From positions 1 through 64,000 of the forward strand of contig CANHQR010000010.1 of NCBI GenBank assembly GCA_947462815.1: a stretch of 64,000 nt of DNA, given 5' to 3'. The stretch is from Pseudobdellovibrionaceae bacterium. Lineage in GTDB: Bacteria > Bdellovibrionota > Bdellovibrionia > Bdellovibrionales > JAMPXM01. The translations under genes were made by a program, and so were the position numbers. The notes under the pieces were generated by a model. The model searched no databases, was not told the DNA's origin, and saw only the letters and a program-made list of their open reading frames with translations. Below are positions 9,842-18,708 of the stretch, piece after piece; positions within the stretch are counted from its first letter, which is position 1, and each line of letters begins with the position of its first letter.

Positions 9842-10207
9842 CTCATTTCCTCTCGCATCCGAGCGACCTCACCAGCGTAGCGCTGAGCTCTCGCAAAGTG
9901 GACAAACCTCTTCATGGGAATGCGACTAAATCACCGAAGGCTCGACCAAAGGCGTGGGTCGTCACCACTGAGCCGAAGCTCGTCGCTCGAGGGTTATGCC
10001 CCTCATGGATTCGGCCTGAAGTGACTGCGGCCGCCAACTGATCGATTTTGACCATTGAGGCGAGGTCCACGAGCCAGCCTGAAATTTGCTATCCCCCATT
10101 GCTAAATCTTTTTGCGACCAAATCATTTCATGCATCGAGCTCATGCATCGAGCGGTACTTCCCGCTGCCAATCAGCCCCGGCGCCAACGGGATCGAGGAG
10201 TGGCCAA
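9842..10207. other. Divergent intergenic region between ftsW and the S1 protease
   Basis: These 366 bases must hold the promoters for ftsW-murGCB (leftward) and for the protease (rightward). I see no convincing -35/-10 pair. The only clear structure is a 13-base perfect tandem duplication at 10128-10153, listed separately. No supported gene lies here. Confidence 0.5.
10128..10153 (+). repeat. Perfect 13-bp tandem duplication upstream of protease gene
   Basis: Two abutting copies of TCATGCATCGAGC, each containing the palindrome ATGCAT, lie 55-80 bases before the protease ATG. The position suits an operator or a promoter-proximal binding site, but that role is inferred. Confidence 0.6.
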
Positions 10208-11317
10208 ATGTTCAACTCTCAACTGTCAGAAAATTCGACACTGCGGTTTTCTTCACTGCAACGCAACCTGCGCCGGTTCCTTTACTCCATCGGATCAACA
10301 GTTGTGTTTTTGAACTCGAACACCGCTTTGGCCATTATGGGCGACGCCATTCCGTCGGATCGAGAACCCCTGTTTGCCGGAGCTTGCCGGATCCATGTGA
10401 TGGAACGCGGTTTCGATGCACAAAATCGAGAGCAGCGCGTGAGCCTGGCGATGTGCACGGGAACTCTGATCGATGAAGAATCTTTTCCGGCTTCGCTTCG
10501 CTCGCAAGTTTCTCAAAACTCGACGGATAAGAACGCCGCTTCCCCCTCGAGATCTCGCTACCTACTCACCGCGGCCCACTGCGATCCTTCACTCTCGATT
10601 ACACCCAGCCCTAACGTCGCCACCCAGCTGCGCGAGCTCCGAAACTCTCGCCGAACGGCAATGGTGGACTGCCGTGGCTACAGCCAACAGGGCCAACCTC
10701 TTTCCTTTCGGTCGGAGGTCGCGGCTTTTTTCCGCAATCCCAATTGGCGAAATGGGGAGAACCCTACACTCGCCAATGCAGCTCGAGATCTTGGCGTTGT
10801 CCGCCTCGCTGAGCCAATTCCCATCGCTCCGGCTCACTTGCCCGAGGAGGGATCGTCGCGCAGCTTCATCAGCGGACATCTGACGCATTACTGTGCAGCC
10901 GCCGGCGTCGGTGAAGATCGATTCGGTCGAGTTGGGCGAATCAACATCGTGCGGATTCCCCGTGAACTTCCCGCTCGCATCGAAGCCGGACTCGTGAGCG
11001 CGCAAGACGTTCAGATGGCGTCTGACTTTCGCGGGTTCGAAGTGAAGCCTGGCGATTCCGGAGGTCCGATTTATTGCAATTCGAATGTCGATATGTCGCC
11101 ACCCACCATCTATGCCGTTCACTCGGTCACGATTCAGATGGGCGGTGCACTGGGTGCTCTTCTGGCGTCACGAGATCTTCGTATGACAGGGTTTAGCTCT
11201 GTTCTCGTGGAGCAAAACCTGCCTCTGATCGTGCGCGGCTTCAGGGCCGTGCAGCCCGAGGCCGAGCGCCCGAATCTCAGCATCGGCGACCGAGTTCGCC
11301 GTTTCTGGAGCAACTGA
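10208..11317 (+). CDS. Exported trypsin-like (S1 family) serine protease
   Basis: A secreted chymotrypsin-fold protease of 369 residues. I start at the ATG at 10208 because GAGGAG precedes it by 7 bases; the open frame extends further upstream without a good ribosome site. A basic n-region and hydrophobic core end in ALA at residue 42. The mature protein would then begin IMGD, close to the IVGG that activates trypsins. The triad is visible: His124 in TAAHC, Asp194 in ARDLGVVRL, and Ser284 in GDSGGP. The gene points against the dcw cluster and splits it between the FGE-like gene and ftsW. Target unknown; periplasmic or extracellular action is expected. Confidence 0.88.
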   Translation: MFNSQLSENSTLRFSSLQRNLRRFLYSIGSTVVFLNSNTALAIMGDAIPSDREPLFAGACRIHVMERGFDAQNREQRVSLAMCTGTLIDEESFPASLRSQVSQNSTDKNAASPSRSRYLLTAAHCDPSLSITPSPNVATQLRELRNSRRTAMVDCRGYSQQGQPLSFRSEVAAFFRNPNWRNGENPTLANAARDLGVVRLAEPIPIAPAHLPEEGSSRSFISGHLTHYCAAAGVGEDRFGRVGRINIVRIPRELPARIEAGLVSAQDVQMASDFRGFEVKPGDSGGPIYCNSNVDMSPPTIYAVHSVTIQMGGALGALLASRDLRMTGFSSVLVEQNLPLIVRGFRAVQPEAERPNLSIGDRVRRFWSN

Positions 11318-11453
11318 GATCAGCGGTCTGACGCTTGGGTGAGCTTCAACCTCTGAAATCCAAATCTGCGACGGCGAAATTTGTGAACGTGACCTCATGT
11401 CAACATAAACTCGCGTCAACATGAAATTTGCGGACAAGAAATTCGAGATCAAT

Positions 11454-11489
11454 CTCACGGTTGGGCTCACGGTTGGGCTCACGGTTGGG
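11454..11489. repeat. Three perfect 12-bp tandem repeats at the 3' end of the FGE-like gene
   Basis: Three copies of CTCACGGTTGGG follow each other without spacer. Read on the minus strand, each unit carries TGA in the frame of the FGE-like gene, so the reading frame meets three successive stops 12 bases apart. Confidence 0.8.
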
Positions 11490-12516
11490 TCGGCGCAGTT
11501 TCCGAACCCTGTTCGTGCGGTCTGAACACGCAACGAAACGAAATACCCGCGGGAGCGCACGCACCCGCAAAAGCGAGACTCAGCGAATAAATCCCGGCTC
11601 GCGAATCATTCAACCAAGATCCCCCGCGCATCGCAAACCCACCATGATCCAATTCGCCCGGCAAATATCGCCCCAGTCCATGCTCTCTCTTCAGATGTAA
11701 AGGCCGCAATGACTCCGGTGGCATGAGCGAGTCCGAAGAATGCGCGATCTCAACTTCATCAAAGTGTAACCAATCGCCTTCACGGAGACTATGCTGAGCC
11801 GATCGAGCGCGACTCTCACCTTTCACAACTCAGTCGACCCAGTGCCAATAGTTCCCGGAGAAATCCCATAACACCTCGCCGCTCGACAAAACAAAAGTCC
11901 GCCGCTGCTCCCAACCTTGTCCCGGAAGATCAGCCGCCGAATTGCCTGTTTGATCGTAAGGTTCGTTCAGATTTTCGATATTCAAAGCATGTCGAGGTGA
12001 ATCATCCGTATGGCCGCGTACAAACACCCCGACGCCCACGTCGCCTCCCGACCAGTTTTCCGGCTGAAGCTCCAGGTCCCTCGCGATGGTCATCCACTCC
12101 GGATTCGAAATCAGCGCATACCCCGGTCCGAGATTGCGACAAGCTTTTTGAGCGTGATGATGCATAAAGTTGGTGGCCGCACGCCCCTTGGGATCCGTAC
12201 CTAATCGAGCTCGATCACGGCGAGGTTCCCGCGTGTCAGACCGCGCGTGGAACCGCATCACACAAAAATCATGCTGAGTGCCCACATCCGGCCGCGCTCG
12301 AATCGCTACATAGCCTTCAGGGCACACGATCTTGGCTTCGGCGTGAAGTTCGCTGACGCCAACCTTCAGACCTTCGCTCCGCTTGAACTTGAACTGCACG
12401 GCCAACACGAAACTGACGGCAAAGGCGATCAAGCCGATCAAGATCCAAAGCGCACGGCGACGTCGCCGCGCATGAGACCACTCAGCCGACAAGCTCATCA
12501 TCGACAAGCTCGTCAT
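11479..12516 (-). pseudogene. FGE/SUMF1-like membrane-anchored protein, interrupted by in-frame TGA
   Basis: One continuous frame is broken by a single TGA at 11830-11832. The first part (228 residues) has one N-terminal membrane segment (about 24-42), then CPEGYVAI, GPGYALISNPEWMTIARD and WDFSGNYWHWVD. The second part (115 residues) continues in the same frame with RGGSWLNDSRAGIYSL and IGFRC-like ISFRCVFRP. Together these form the formylglycine-generating-enzyme (SUMF1) fold as seen in secreted proteins of Bdellovibrio relatives. In those relatives, as I recall, the sequence reads WVDW at the break, so the stop replaces a conserved Trp (TGG to TGA). The ATG overlaps murD by four bases, and a 15-base duplication covers the start (MTSLS/MMSLS). 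It could be a recent pseudogene, readthrough or a sequencing error. Confidence 0.75.
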
Positions 12517-13952
12517 CGAAACTTGGCGACGATTTCTTTGAAGTAATTCCCGCGCTCTTCGTAAGAATCGAACATATCAAAACTCGAAGCACCAGGACTC
12601 AACAACACGCAGTCGCCAATCCGAGACTTCTGATAAGCGATCAAAACCGCCTCCTCAAAAGTGCCAATCAAGAAGGTCTCTGAGTAATCACCGAGATCAC
12701 GGTTCATGCGCTCTTTGGCTTCGCCAACCAGAATCAAGGTCTTTACCTTGCGTTTCACCATTTCGCGAAGCGGCTCATAGGACAAATTTGTGTCTTTGCC
12801 ACCCATGATGAGAATCACGTTTTCGTCAAAGGCATCTAAGGCGCGCATCACGGCGTGAACATTGGTCGCCTTCGAGTCGTTGTAAAACTCAACGCCGCCC
12901 ACCCGACGCACATACTCCAGTCGGTGCGGCATGCCTCCATAAGTATCGATGACTTTTTGAATGTGCTCGCGCTTCGCGCCATGCTCGCGCGCCGCCAAGA
13001 TCGCCGCCATGATGTTGTCGATCGAGTGCTTACCCCGCATCTTCATATTCTTTACCGAGTAGTATTCGATCTCAGGTCCCGTCCGGACGCGAATTTCATC
13101 CTTGATACAAACAGCTCCACCGATCGTCATGATCTGCGGCTCAAGAGCCGGCTTGCGCGAAAAGTAGAAAATTCGACCGCGCTGAACAGCAGGATCACGG
13201 GCCAACTCCACAACCGCAGCGTCGTCTGCATTCAAAATGGATGTGGTGGCCTGATTGACGTTTTGGAAAATGCGGCGTTTGGCATTCACGTAGTCTTCCA
13301 TCGACTTGTAACGGTCTTGATGGTTCTCAGCTAAATTGGTGAACACGATATTCTGTGGGGTGAACCGATCACAGTGCTCAAGCTGAAAGCTGGAGACTTC
13401 CGCGACCACACAGTCAAACTTCTCGCCACGTTTTACAGCTCGCAGGTGCTCCACGAGAGGCTCACCGAAATTCCCACCCAGCCACGGTTGAAGGCCCGAC
13501 TCCTTCAAGAACATTTCCGTCAATTTGCAGGTCGTCGATTTACCATTCGTACCGGTGATTCCGATGATTGGCTTTTTGATAAACCAAGTCGCGAACTCAA
13601 ACTCTCCTGTAACTAGAACCCCGTTGAAGCGGGCGTACTCGAAAATCTTGAGATTAGGCGGAACACCGGGCGAGAGAATGATCACGTCTTGCTGCAAAAA
13701 AACCTTGGGAGAGTGACCACCCAGGTCCAACTGCACACCGAGGCCCTCAATCTGCTCAAGAGAAGAAGCCAATTCGGCCTTCGACTTGTGGTCAGAGATC
13801 GTCACTTGCGCTCCGCATTCCGTCAGAAAGTGAGCGAGGGAAACTCCGCATCGAGCCAGGCCGACGACAAGAACGCGTTTCCCTTGCAGATCTTGAAACT
13901 CGGACATCGGCGCCGCAGGTGCGGTAGGGGGTGTTTGAGGGGGTGTGGTCAT
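12513..13952 (-). CDS. murD: UDP-MurNAc-L-Ala--D-Glu ligase MurD
   Basis: ATP-dependent ligase adding D-Glu to UDP-MurNAc-L-Ala. The Mur P-loop GITGTNGKSTTCK is near residue 130, followed by the EVSSFQLE motif near 185. The C-terminal domain has FYNDSKATNVHAV and LLSPGASSFDMF. At 479 residues it is slightly long, partly from an N-terminal Pro/Thr-rich stretch of about 15 residues. It follows mraY in the usual order and is coupled to the broken FGE-like gene. Confidence 0.97.
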   Translation of the reverse strand: MTTPPQTPPTAPAAPMSEFQDLQGKRVLVVGLARCGVSLAHFLTECGAQVTISDHKSKAELASSLEQIEGLGVQLDLGGHSPKVFLQQDVIILSPGVPPNLKIFEYARFNGVLVTGEFEFATWFIKKPIIGITGTNGKSTTCKLTEMFLKESGLQPWLGGNFGEPLVEHLRAVKRGEKFDCVVAEVSSFQLEHCDRFTPQNIVFTNLAENHQDRYKSMEDYVNAKRRIFQNVNQATTSILNADDAAVVELARDPAVQRGRIFYFSRKPALEPQIMTIGGAVCIKDEIRVRTGPEIEYYSVKNMKMRGKHSIDNIMAAILAAREHGAKREHIQKVIDTYGGMPHRLEYVRRVGGVEFYNDSKATNVHAVMRALDAFDENVILIMGGKDTNLSYEPLREMVKRKVKTLILVGEAKERMNRDLGDYSETFLIGTFEEAVLIAYQKSRIGDCVLLSPGASSFDMFDSYEERGNYFKEIVAKFR

Positions 13953-14020
13953 GACTGCTTCTCCTTCATATCGACGAACATCGACAGCATTGCGAATTCA
14001 AAAGGTGCAAATTGCACCGC

Positions 14021-15097
14021 TTAGCGAAGCTTAAGTGTTGCCAAACTCAGAATCGCCAAGCAGATCGAAATGATCCAAAATCGGACGATGATTTTTGTTT
14101 CCGTAAGACCTTTGAGCTCGAAGTGATGGTGAATCGGAGCCATGCGGAATACGCGCTTGCCTGTGAGTTTGAAACTGATGACTTGTGTGATGACCGAAAG
14201 CGCCTCGACCACAAAGACACCGCCCAAGACCAACATCACCAATTCGTTCTTGGTGAGCACGGCCATGATGCCCAGGAATCCACCAATGGATAGCGAACCG
14301 ATGTCCCCCATGAAGACTTGTGCCGGAAAGGTATTGAACCAAAGAAAGCCAAGGCCTGCCGCCACCATGGCTCCGCAGAGCGGGACCAACTCTCCGGCGC
14401 CGGGGATGTGGGGAATCTGCAAATATCCCGCGATGGTCGCATGTCCCGCAACGTAAGCAAACACCCCAAGTGTCGCTGCGACGATGATGACCGGTACAAT
14501 CGCCAAGCCATCTAAACCGTCGGTCAGATTCACGGCGTTGGCACAGCCCGTCACGACGAGGGAAGCAAACAAAACATAGGCCCAACCGATATCGAAAGCT
14601 GCATTCTTAAAGAACGGCACACTCACGACGGTTGAGAAATCAAATTTCCAAATCAAAATCGCAACGACCAAGCCCGAAATGAGAAACTCACCTGCTAATC
14701 GAACTTTACCGGGTAAGCCTCTGGAGTTTTTCTTTTGGACCTTCAGCGAATCGTCCACGTAGCCGATGTATCCGAATCCCAAAGTCACAATCAGCGTCGC
14801 CCAAACCAAAGGATGCAGAATGTTCACCCACAGCACAGCGGGAATCATGAGCCCCATGAGAATCAGTCCACCGCCCATCGTCGGCGTGCCCGCTTTCTTC
14901 TTGTGAGTCTGAGGTCCGTCCTCTCGAATGGATTGTCCCACCTGACGATTGACAAGACCTTGGATGAAGCGCGGTCCAATCCATAAGCAGACAAAGAAGC
15001 CGGTAAAAAACGCGATGAAGGTGCGGAAGGTGATGTAACGAAAAACGTTGAGTGCGGAGAATGAATCGGAGGCCTGGTGAAGCCACTGGTAAAGCAT
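14021..15097 (-). CDS. mraY: Phospho-MurNAc-pentapeptide transferase MraY
   Basis: Integral membrane enzyme that transfers phospho-MurNAc-pentapeptide to undecaprenyl phosphate to make lipid I. There are about ten hydrophobic segments. Family signatures are GYVDDSLKV (near residue 110), the catalytic [10 protein letters not shown] (near 190) and the C-terminal [12 protein letters not shown]. The length of 358 residues is normal. A 216-base space separates it from murF, larger than elsewhere in the cluster. That space contains a short GCCGAA/TTCGGC hairpin at 15290-15307 just after murF. Confidence 0.97.
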   Translation of the reverse strand: MLYQWLHQASDSFSALNVFRYITFRTFIAFFTGFFVCLWIGPRFIQGLVNRQVGQSIREDGPQTHKKKAGTPTMGGGLILMGLMIPAVLWVNILHPLVWATLIVTLGFGYIGYVDDSLKVQKKNSRGLPGKVRLAGEFLISGLVVAILIWKFDFSTVVSVPFFKNAAFDIGWAYVLFASLVVTGCANAVNLTDGLDGLAIVPVIIVAATLGVFAYVAGHATIAGYLQIPHIPGAGELVPLCGAMVAAGLGFLWFNTFPAQVFMGDIGSLSIGGFLGIMAVLTKNELVMLVLGGVFVVEALSVITQVISFKLTGKRVFRMAPIHHHFELKGLTETKIIVRFWIISICLAILSLATLKLR

Positions 15098-15313
15098 GTT
15101 GTGTCGATCCCCCGGTGCGCATATTCGTGTTGTTCAAGTCGACGCGATCGTTGAAGTCTCTGTTGCTCGAGGCCTGAACGCCGCGTTTTGACTCTCACTC
15201 GTTTGAATCTCACTAAAAGGAAACTCGCAAAGGACTCGGATCGTTCTCGAACGCTGTTCCTTAACCGCAAGGTGAGCGCCGAACACGTTCGCCGAAAATT
15301 CATTCGGCCTTCG

Positions 15314-16828
15314 TCAGTGTTTGGAAAGTGGTTTCGTCGGATGCAGATCCGCCAAAAACTTTTCCAGCGCCACGCCTCGAGATCCCTTGAGCAAAACCAA
15401 GTCCCCGGGTCTTAGCATGCCGCGAAGATCAGCCGCAATAAAATTCTCATAAGTATTTGAAACAACAATATTATTCCGGAAGCCTTGAGCCCGCAACTCA
15501 GCCGCCACCAATTCAGCCGATGGACCCACAAAGTAAACGCCCGCCCAGGGGCCTTTAGCCACCTTCGCCGCCATCTCGCGATGCAGTTCGGCCGTGGCCT
15601 CGCCCAACTCGCGCATTTCGCCAAGAACGGCAAAGCGGCGTCCCACCGTGAGCGTCGCAAAATTATCGAGCGCCGCCTGCATACTTTCAGGATTCGCATT
15701 GTAGGCGTCGAACAAGGCCCGCGCCCCCGACTGAAGATCGACCCACTGATTACGCCCCCATGCGGTTTGACACCTCGGCAGAGCCGCCCAAATTTTTTCG
15801 GGAGTCATTCCTGCCGCCAATGCGAGGGCCGATGCCGCCATCAGATTCACAACGTTGTGTCGACCGAAGACGGGAACAACGGCCTCACCGGCAACTCCGC
15901 GAATGCTTCCACTGATCCGCAAACTCTGATCTGTGGCTTCGTCCACGGAGAAACTCACGTCACCTGCTTCATTGCCGTTTCTTCTCTCGGCAAAAGTAAT
16001 ACTGCGACGGCCCGGCTGCCCTGAAGGCACCAGAGGAACAAACTCCGCCATCATTTTTGCCGTATGCTCATTGTCGAGGTTGAAGATGAAGGTCGAGTTC
16101 GTCGGTGCATACTTATAAATCTCGGCCTTCGCCTGCGCCACGCCCTCCACGCTCCCCACACCCTCTAAATGTCCGCGGCCCACCATGGTGCAGACGACCA
16201 CATCGGCCTCGACGATCTCCGACAACCGCTTCAACTCACCTAAGTGATTCATACCCATTTCAACGATTGCGACTTCATGAGCATCATGAAGCGATAAGAG
16301 TGTAAACGGCACTCCCCAGTGATTATTAAAACTGCCTTTTGACCAATGCGTATTGAATTGCGAAGTGAGGATCGCGGCCGCGAACTCTTTCGTACTGGTT
16401 TTGCCATTCGTACCCGTGATCCCCAACACCAAGGCACGTCGCTGGCGACGCCAGTGCTGCGCCAACTTTTGCAAGGCCAGCAACGTATCACCACAGTGGA
16501 TAACGGCAAGGGGGCTGGAGCGTTTCTCAGCTATAAAGAGACGTTCCTCGTTCGTGAGATCGCGATGAACCAATAAACCGAGCGCACCACCTTCGATCGC
16601 GGCCTTGAGATGAGCATGGGCATCATGCACTTCGCCTTTGAGGGCAATGAAGAGCTGCCCCTGCAAGGGGTGGCGAGTGTCGGTGCCGATACCCGAGAAA
16701 ATAAGGTCCGAGGTCTGCGTGTCTGAAGCATCAACGACTGAATTCAATGGCCCGACGAACTCCAACCGTCCATCGATTGCGGCCGCCGCTTCTTGCGCAC
16801 CGAGTTTCCATAATTCCGCATCGGCCAT
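15314..16828 (-). CDS. murF: UDP-MurNAc-tripeptide--D-Ala-D-Ala ligase MurF
   Basis: Adds the D-Ala-D-Ala dipeptide to complete the UDP-MurNAc-pentapeptide. The Mur P-loop GITGTNGKTSTKE is near residue 136, and VEMGMNHLGELKRL, typical of MurF, is near 190. The NPESMQAAL segment is near 375. The length of 504 residues is slightly above the usual 450-480. It begins 9 bases after murE. D-Ala-D-Ala ligase itself is not in the window. Confidence 0.96.
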   Translation of the reverse strand: MADAELWKLGAQEAAAAIDGRLEFVGPLNSVVDASDTQTSDLIFSGIGTDTRHPLQGQLFIALKGEVHDAHAHLKAAIEGGALGLLVHRDLTNEERLFIAEKRSSPLAVIHCGDTLLALQKLAQHWRRQRRALVLGITGTNGKTSTKEFAAAILTSQFNTHWSKGSFNNHWGVPFTLLSLHDAHEVAIVEMGMNHLGELKRLSEIVEADVVVCTMVGRGHLEGVGSVEGVAQAKAEIYKYAPTNSTFIFNLDNEHTAKMMAEFVPLVPSGQPGRRSITFAERRNGNEAGDVSFSVDEATDQSLRISGSIRGVAGEAVVPVFGRHNVVNLMAASALALAAGMTPEKIWAALPRCQTAWGRNQWVDLQSGARALFDAYNANPESMQAALDNFATLTVGRRFAVLGEMRELGEATAELHREMAAKVAKGPWAGVYFVGPSAELVAAELRAQGFRNNIVVSNTYENFIAADLRGMLRPGDLVLLKGSRGVALEKFLADLHPTKPLSKH

Positions 16829-16837
16829 CTCTTCTCC

Positions 16838-18622
16838 TCAAGCCTCTTTACGGCTCTCTAACTCGCGCAACTCTTCGGTCGCAACCACCACATCGTCGAA
16901 TTCATACTTCACACCCGCAATTTCTTGAGTGCGCTCGTGGCCTTTGCCCGCGATGACCACCACATCTCCAGGTCGAGACTGGCTGAGGGCCCAACGAATC
17001 GCCGCTCGTCGATCGATCTCGCGATGCACCGGCGTTTGCGAGCTTCGGCCCCGATAAGCTTCATCGATAATCTGCTGTGGATCTTCGCTGCGAGGATTAT
17101 CGCTGGTCAACACCACCAAGTCTGAGGTTTCGCAGGCCGCTTTCATCATGAGCGGACGCTTGCCTCGATCGCGATCTCCACCGCAGCCAAAAACCAAGAT
17201 CAATCGAGGGCGTTGCGCGCCTGCGACTCGCGCGATCTGACCCATCACCGAGCGAATGGCGTCGTCGGTGTGGGCGTAATCGACAAACACATGTCTTCCT
17301 TCCCTGGAGGGCACGCGCTCGAGTCGACCGCGAGGGGCCCGAGCATTCCGCATGGCCTGGGCGATCGCGGAAAGATCCACTTGCGAGTGCTGACTTCGCT
17401 GAGCGGCGATCGCCACACCTAGGGCACCCATGGCATTGGCTAGGTTGTGGGCGCCCGGCAGCGGAAGATGCAACTCAATATTCCCAAAAGGCGTGTGCGC
17501 CAGCCAATCGGTCCCACGCAAATCAGCGCTCTGAATCTCCGCACGGAGTTCTCGGCCCAAACTCCAAAAATCGATGCCCATCGCAAGAGCCATCTCCCGC
17601 CATGGTTTTTCGCGCGCTGCGAGTTCTGCATCTTCGCCGTTCCAAATCGCCACACGATTCGCTTTCGACGACTGCGCCAACAGCTCACCGAAAAGACGCG
17701 CTTTCGCTGCAAAATAGCGATCCATATCGCCATGGTAGTCGAGGTGGTCACGAGTCAAATTCGTGATCACGGCAACGTCGGGCTCAACTCCATCCAGCCG
17801 CGACTGATCCAAAGCGTGACTGGAAGCCTCAAAGCTCACCGCTCGTGCACCGGACTCCACAAACTCGCGAAGCCGAGCTTGAAAGCCCGGAGCATCGGGT
17901 GTGGTCAGCGCACTCGGCCATACTTTCTGGCCGAGATGATGATCCACAGTCCCCATGACTCCGCAGGGCCAACCTAAATCTTGAAGCACCGACTCGATCA
18001 GATACGTAGACGTCGTTTTGCCATTGGTTCCTGTCACGGCTACAGCAAAAAGCTCGCGACTGGGCTCGCCTTGCAGAAGGGCCGAGCCCCAAGCCAATGC
18101 CCGTCGCGTGCTTCGCACCTGAAGCCAGGGGGTTCCGCGATCTTTCGCCCAACCAGCATTTGGCTCACGCTCAAAGATCACCGCTCCCGCGGCTTGTCTC
18201 TGCACCACATCGGGTATGAAATCGTGGCCGTCCGCCCGTTCGCCCTTCACTGCGACAAAGACACCGCCGGCTTGGACCTTTCGAGAATCGGCAGTGAGCC
18301 AATCCCTTTGCGTGGCAGCGAAGCTTTGTGCATCAAATTCGCTCCAAGTTTCAGGCGGAGAAATAGCGACAATTTCTGTCTGACCAAGACCTCTGGCAAA
18401 AACAGAGTTCGATGGCAGCGAAGTCGTACTTTGTGGATCTACGTCCGCGGTCGGCAGGTTGGAAGAGGAGTGAAATTTCGCCGCAGGCCTCACCGTTGCC
18501 TGAGGGACTGTTTGCGCTTTGGATCGCGTCTCGCGACTTAGGCGCCCAATCAGCTCCCGACGCCATTCACCCCAAGTTAATCTTGCCATCGCCGGAAGTT
18601 TCCCGCTGCTCCAGCAGCCCAT
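16838..18622 (-). CDS. murE: UDP-MurNAc-L-Ala-D-Glu--diaminopimelate ligase MurE
   Basis: Adds the third stem residue. The P-loop VTGTNGKTTSTYL lies near residue 195. The C-terminal DNPR motif (LTSDNPRSEDP) is the signature of enzymes using meso-diaminopimelate, so the peptidoglycan is probably of the Gram-negative DAP type. The frame opens with TTG at 18625 and ATG at 18622; another ATG at 18589 (MARLTWGEW) is an equally plausible start because none has a strong ribosome site. The N-terminus carries about 80 extra residues of low complexity before the usual MurE start, giving about 594 residues against a typical 490-500. Confidence 0.94.
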   Translation of the reverse strand: MGCWSSGKLPAMARLTWGEWRRELIGRLSRETRSKAQTVPQATVRPAAKFHSSSNLPTADVDPQSTTSLPSNSVFARGLGQTEIVAISPPETWSEFDAQSFAATQRDWLTADSRKVQAGGVFVAVKGERADGHDFIPDVVQRQAAGAVIFEREPNAGWAKDRGTPWLQVRSTRRALAWGSALLQGEPSRELFAVAVTGTNGKTTSTYLIESVLQDLGWPCGVMGTVDHHLGQKVWPSALTTPDAPGFQARLREFVESGARAVSFEASSHALDQSRLDGVEPDVAVITNLTRDHLDYHGDMDRYFAAKARLFGELLAQSSKANRVAIWNGEDAELAAREKPWREMALAMGIDFWSLGRELRAEIQSADLRGTDWLAHTPFGNIELHLPLPGAHNLANAMGALGVAIAAQRSQHSQVDLSAIAQAMRNARAPRGRLERVPSREGRHVFVDYAHTDDAIRSVMGQIARVAGAQRPRLILVFGCGGDRDRGKRPLMMKAACETSDLVVLTSDNPRSEDPQQIIDEAYRGRSSQTPVHREIDRRAAIRWALSQSRPGDVVVIAGKGHERTQEIAGVKYEFDDVVVATEELRELESRKEA

Positions 18623-18708
18623 CAAGTACTATTTAAAGAGGCGTCCCCAGATTCAAAAAGTGTCCCCAGAGAATCGACATATCTGCCGAGGCCCTAGGAT
18701 CAAGACCT

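Noticed and set aside
10112-10207. Upstream extension of the S1 protease frame
   Set aside because: No ribosome site before 10112 and the extension would bury the signal peptide; the ATG at 10208 has GAGGAG.
11830-11832. Selenocysteine at the in-frame TGA of the FGE-like gene
   Set aside because: The position is expected to be Trp, not Cys or Sec, and I see no obvious SECIS-like hairpin directly after the codon. A nonsense mutation is simpler.
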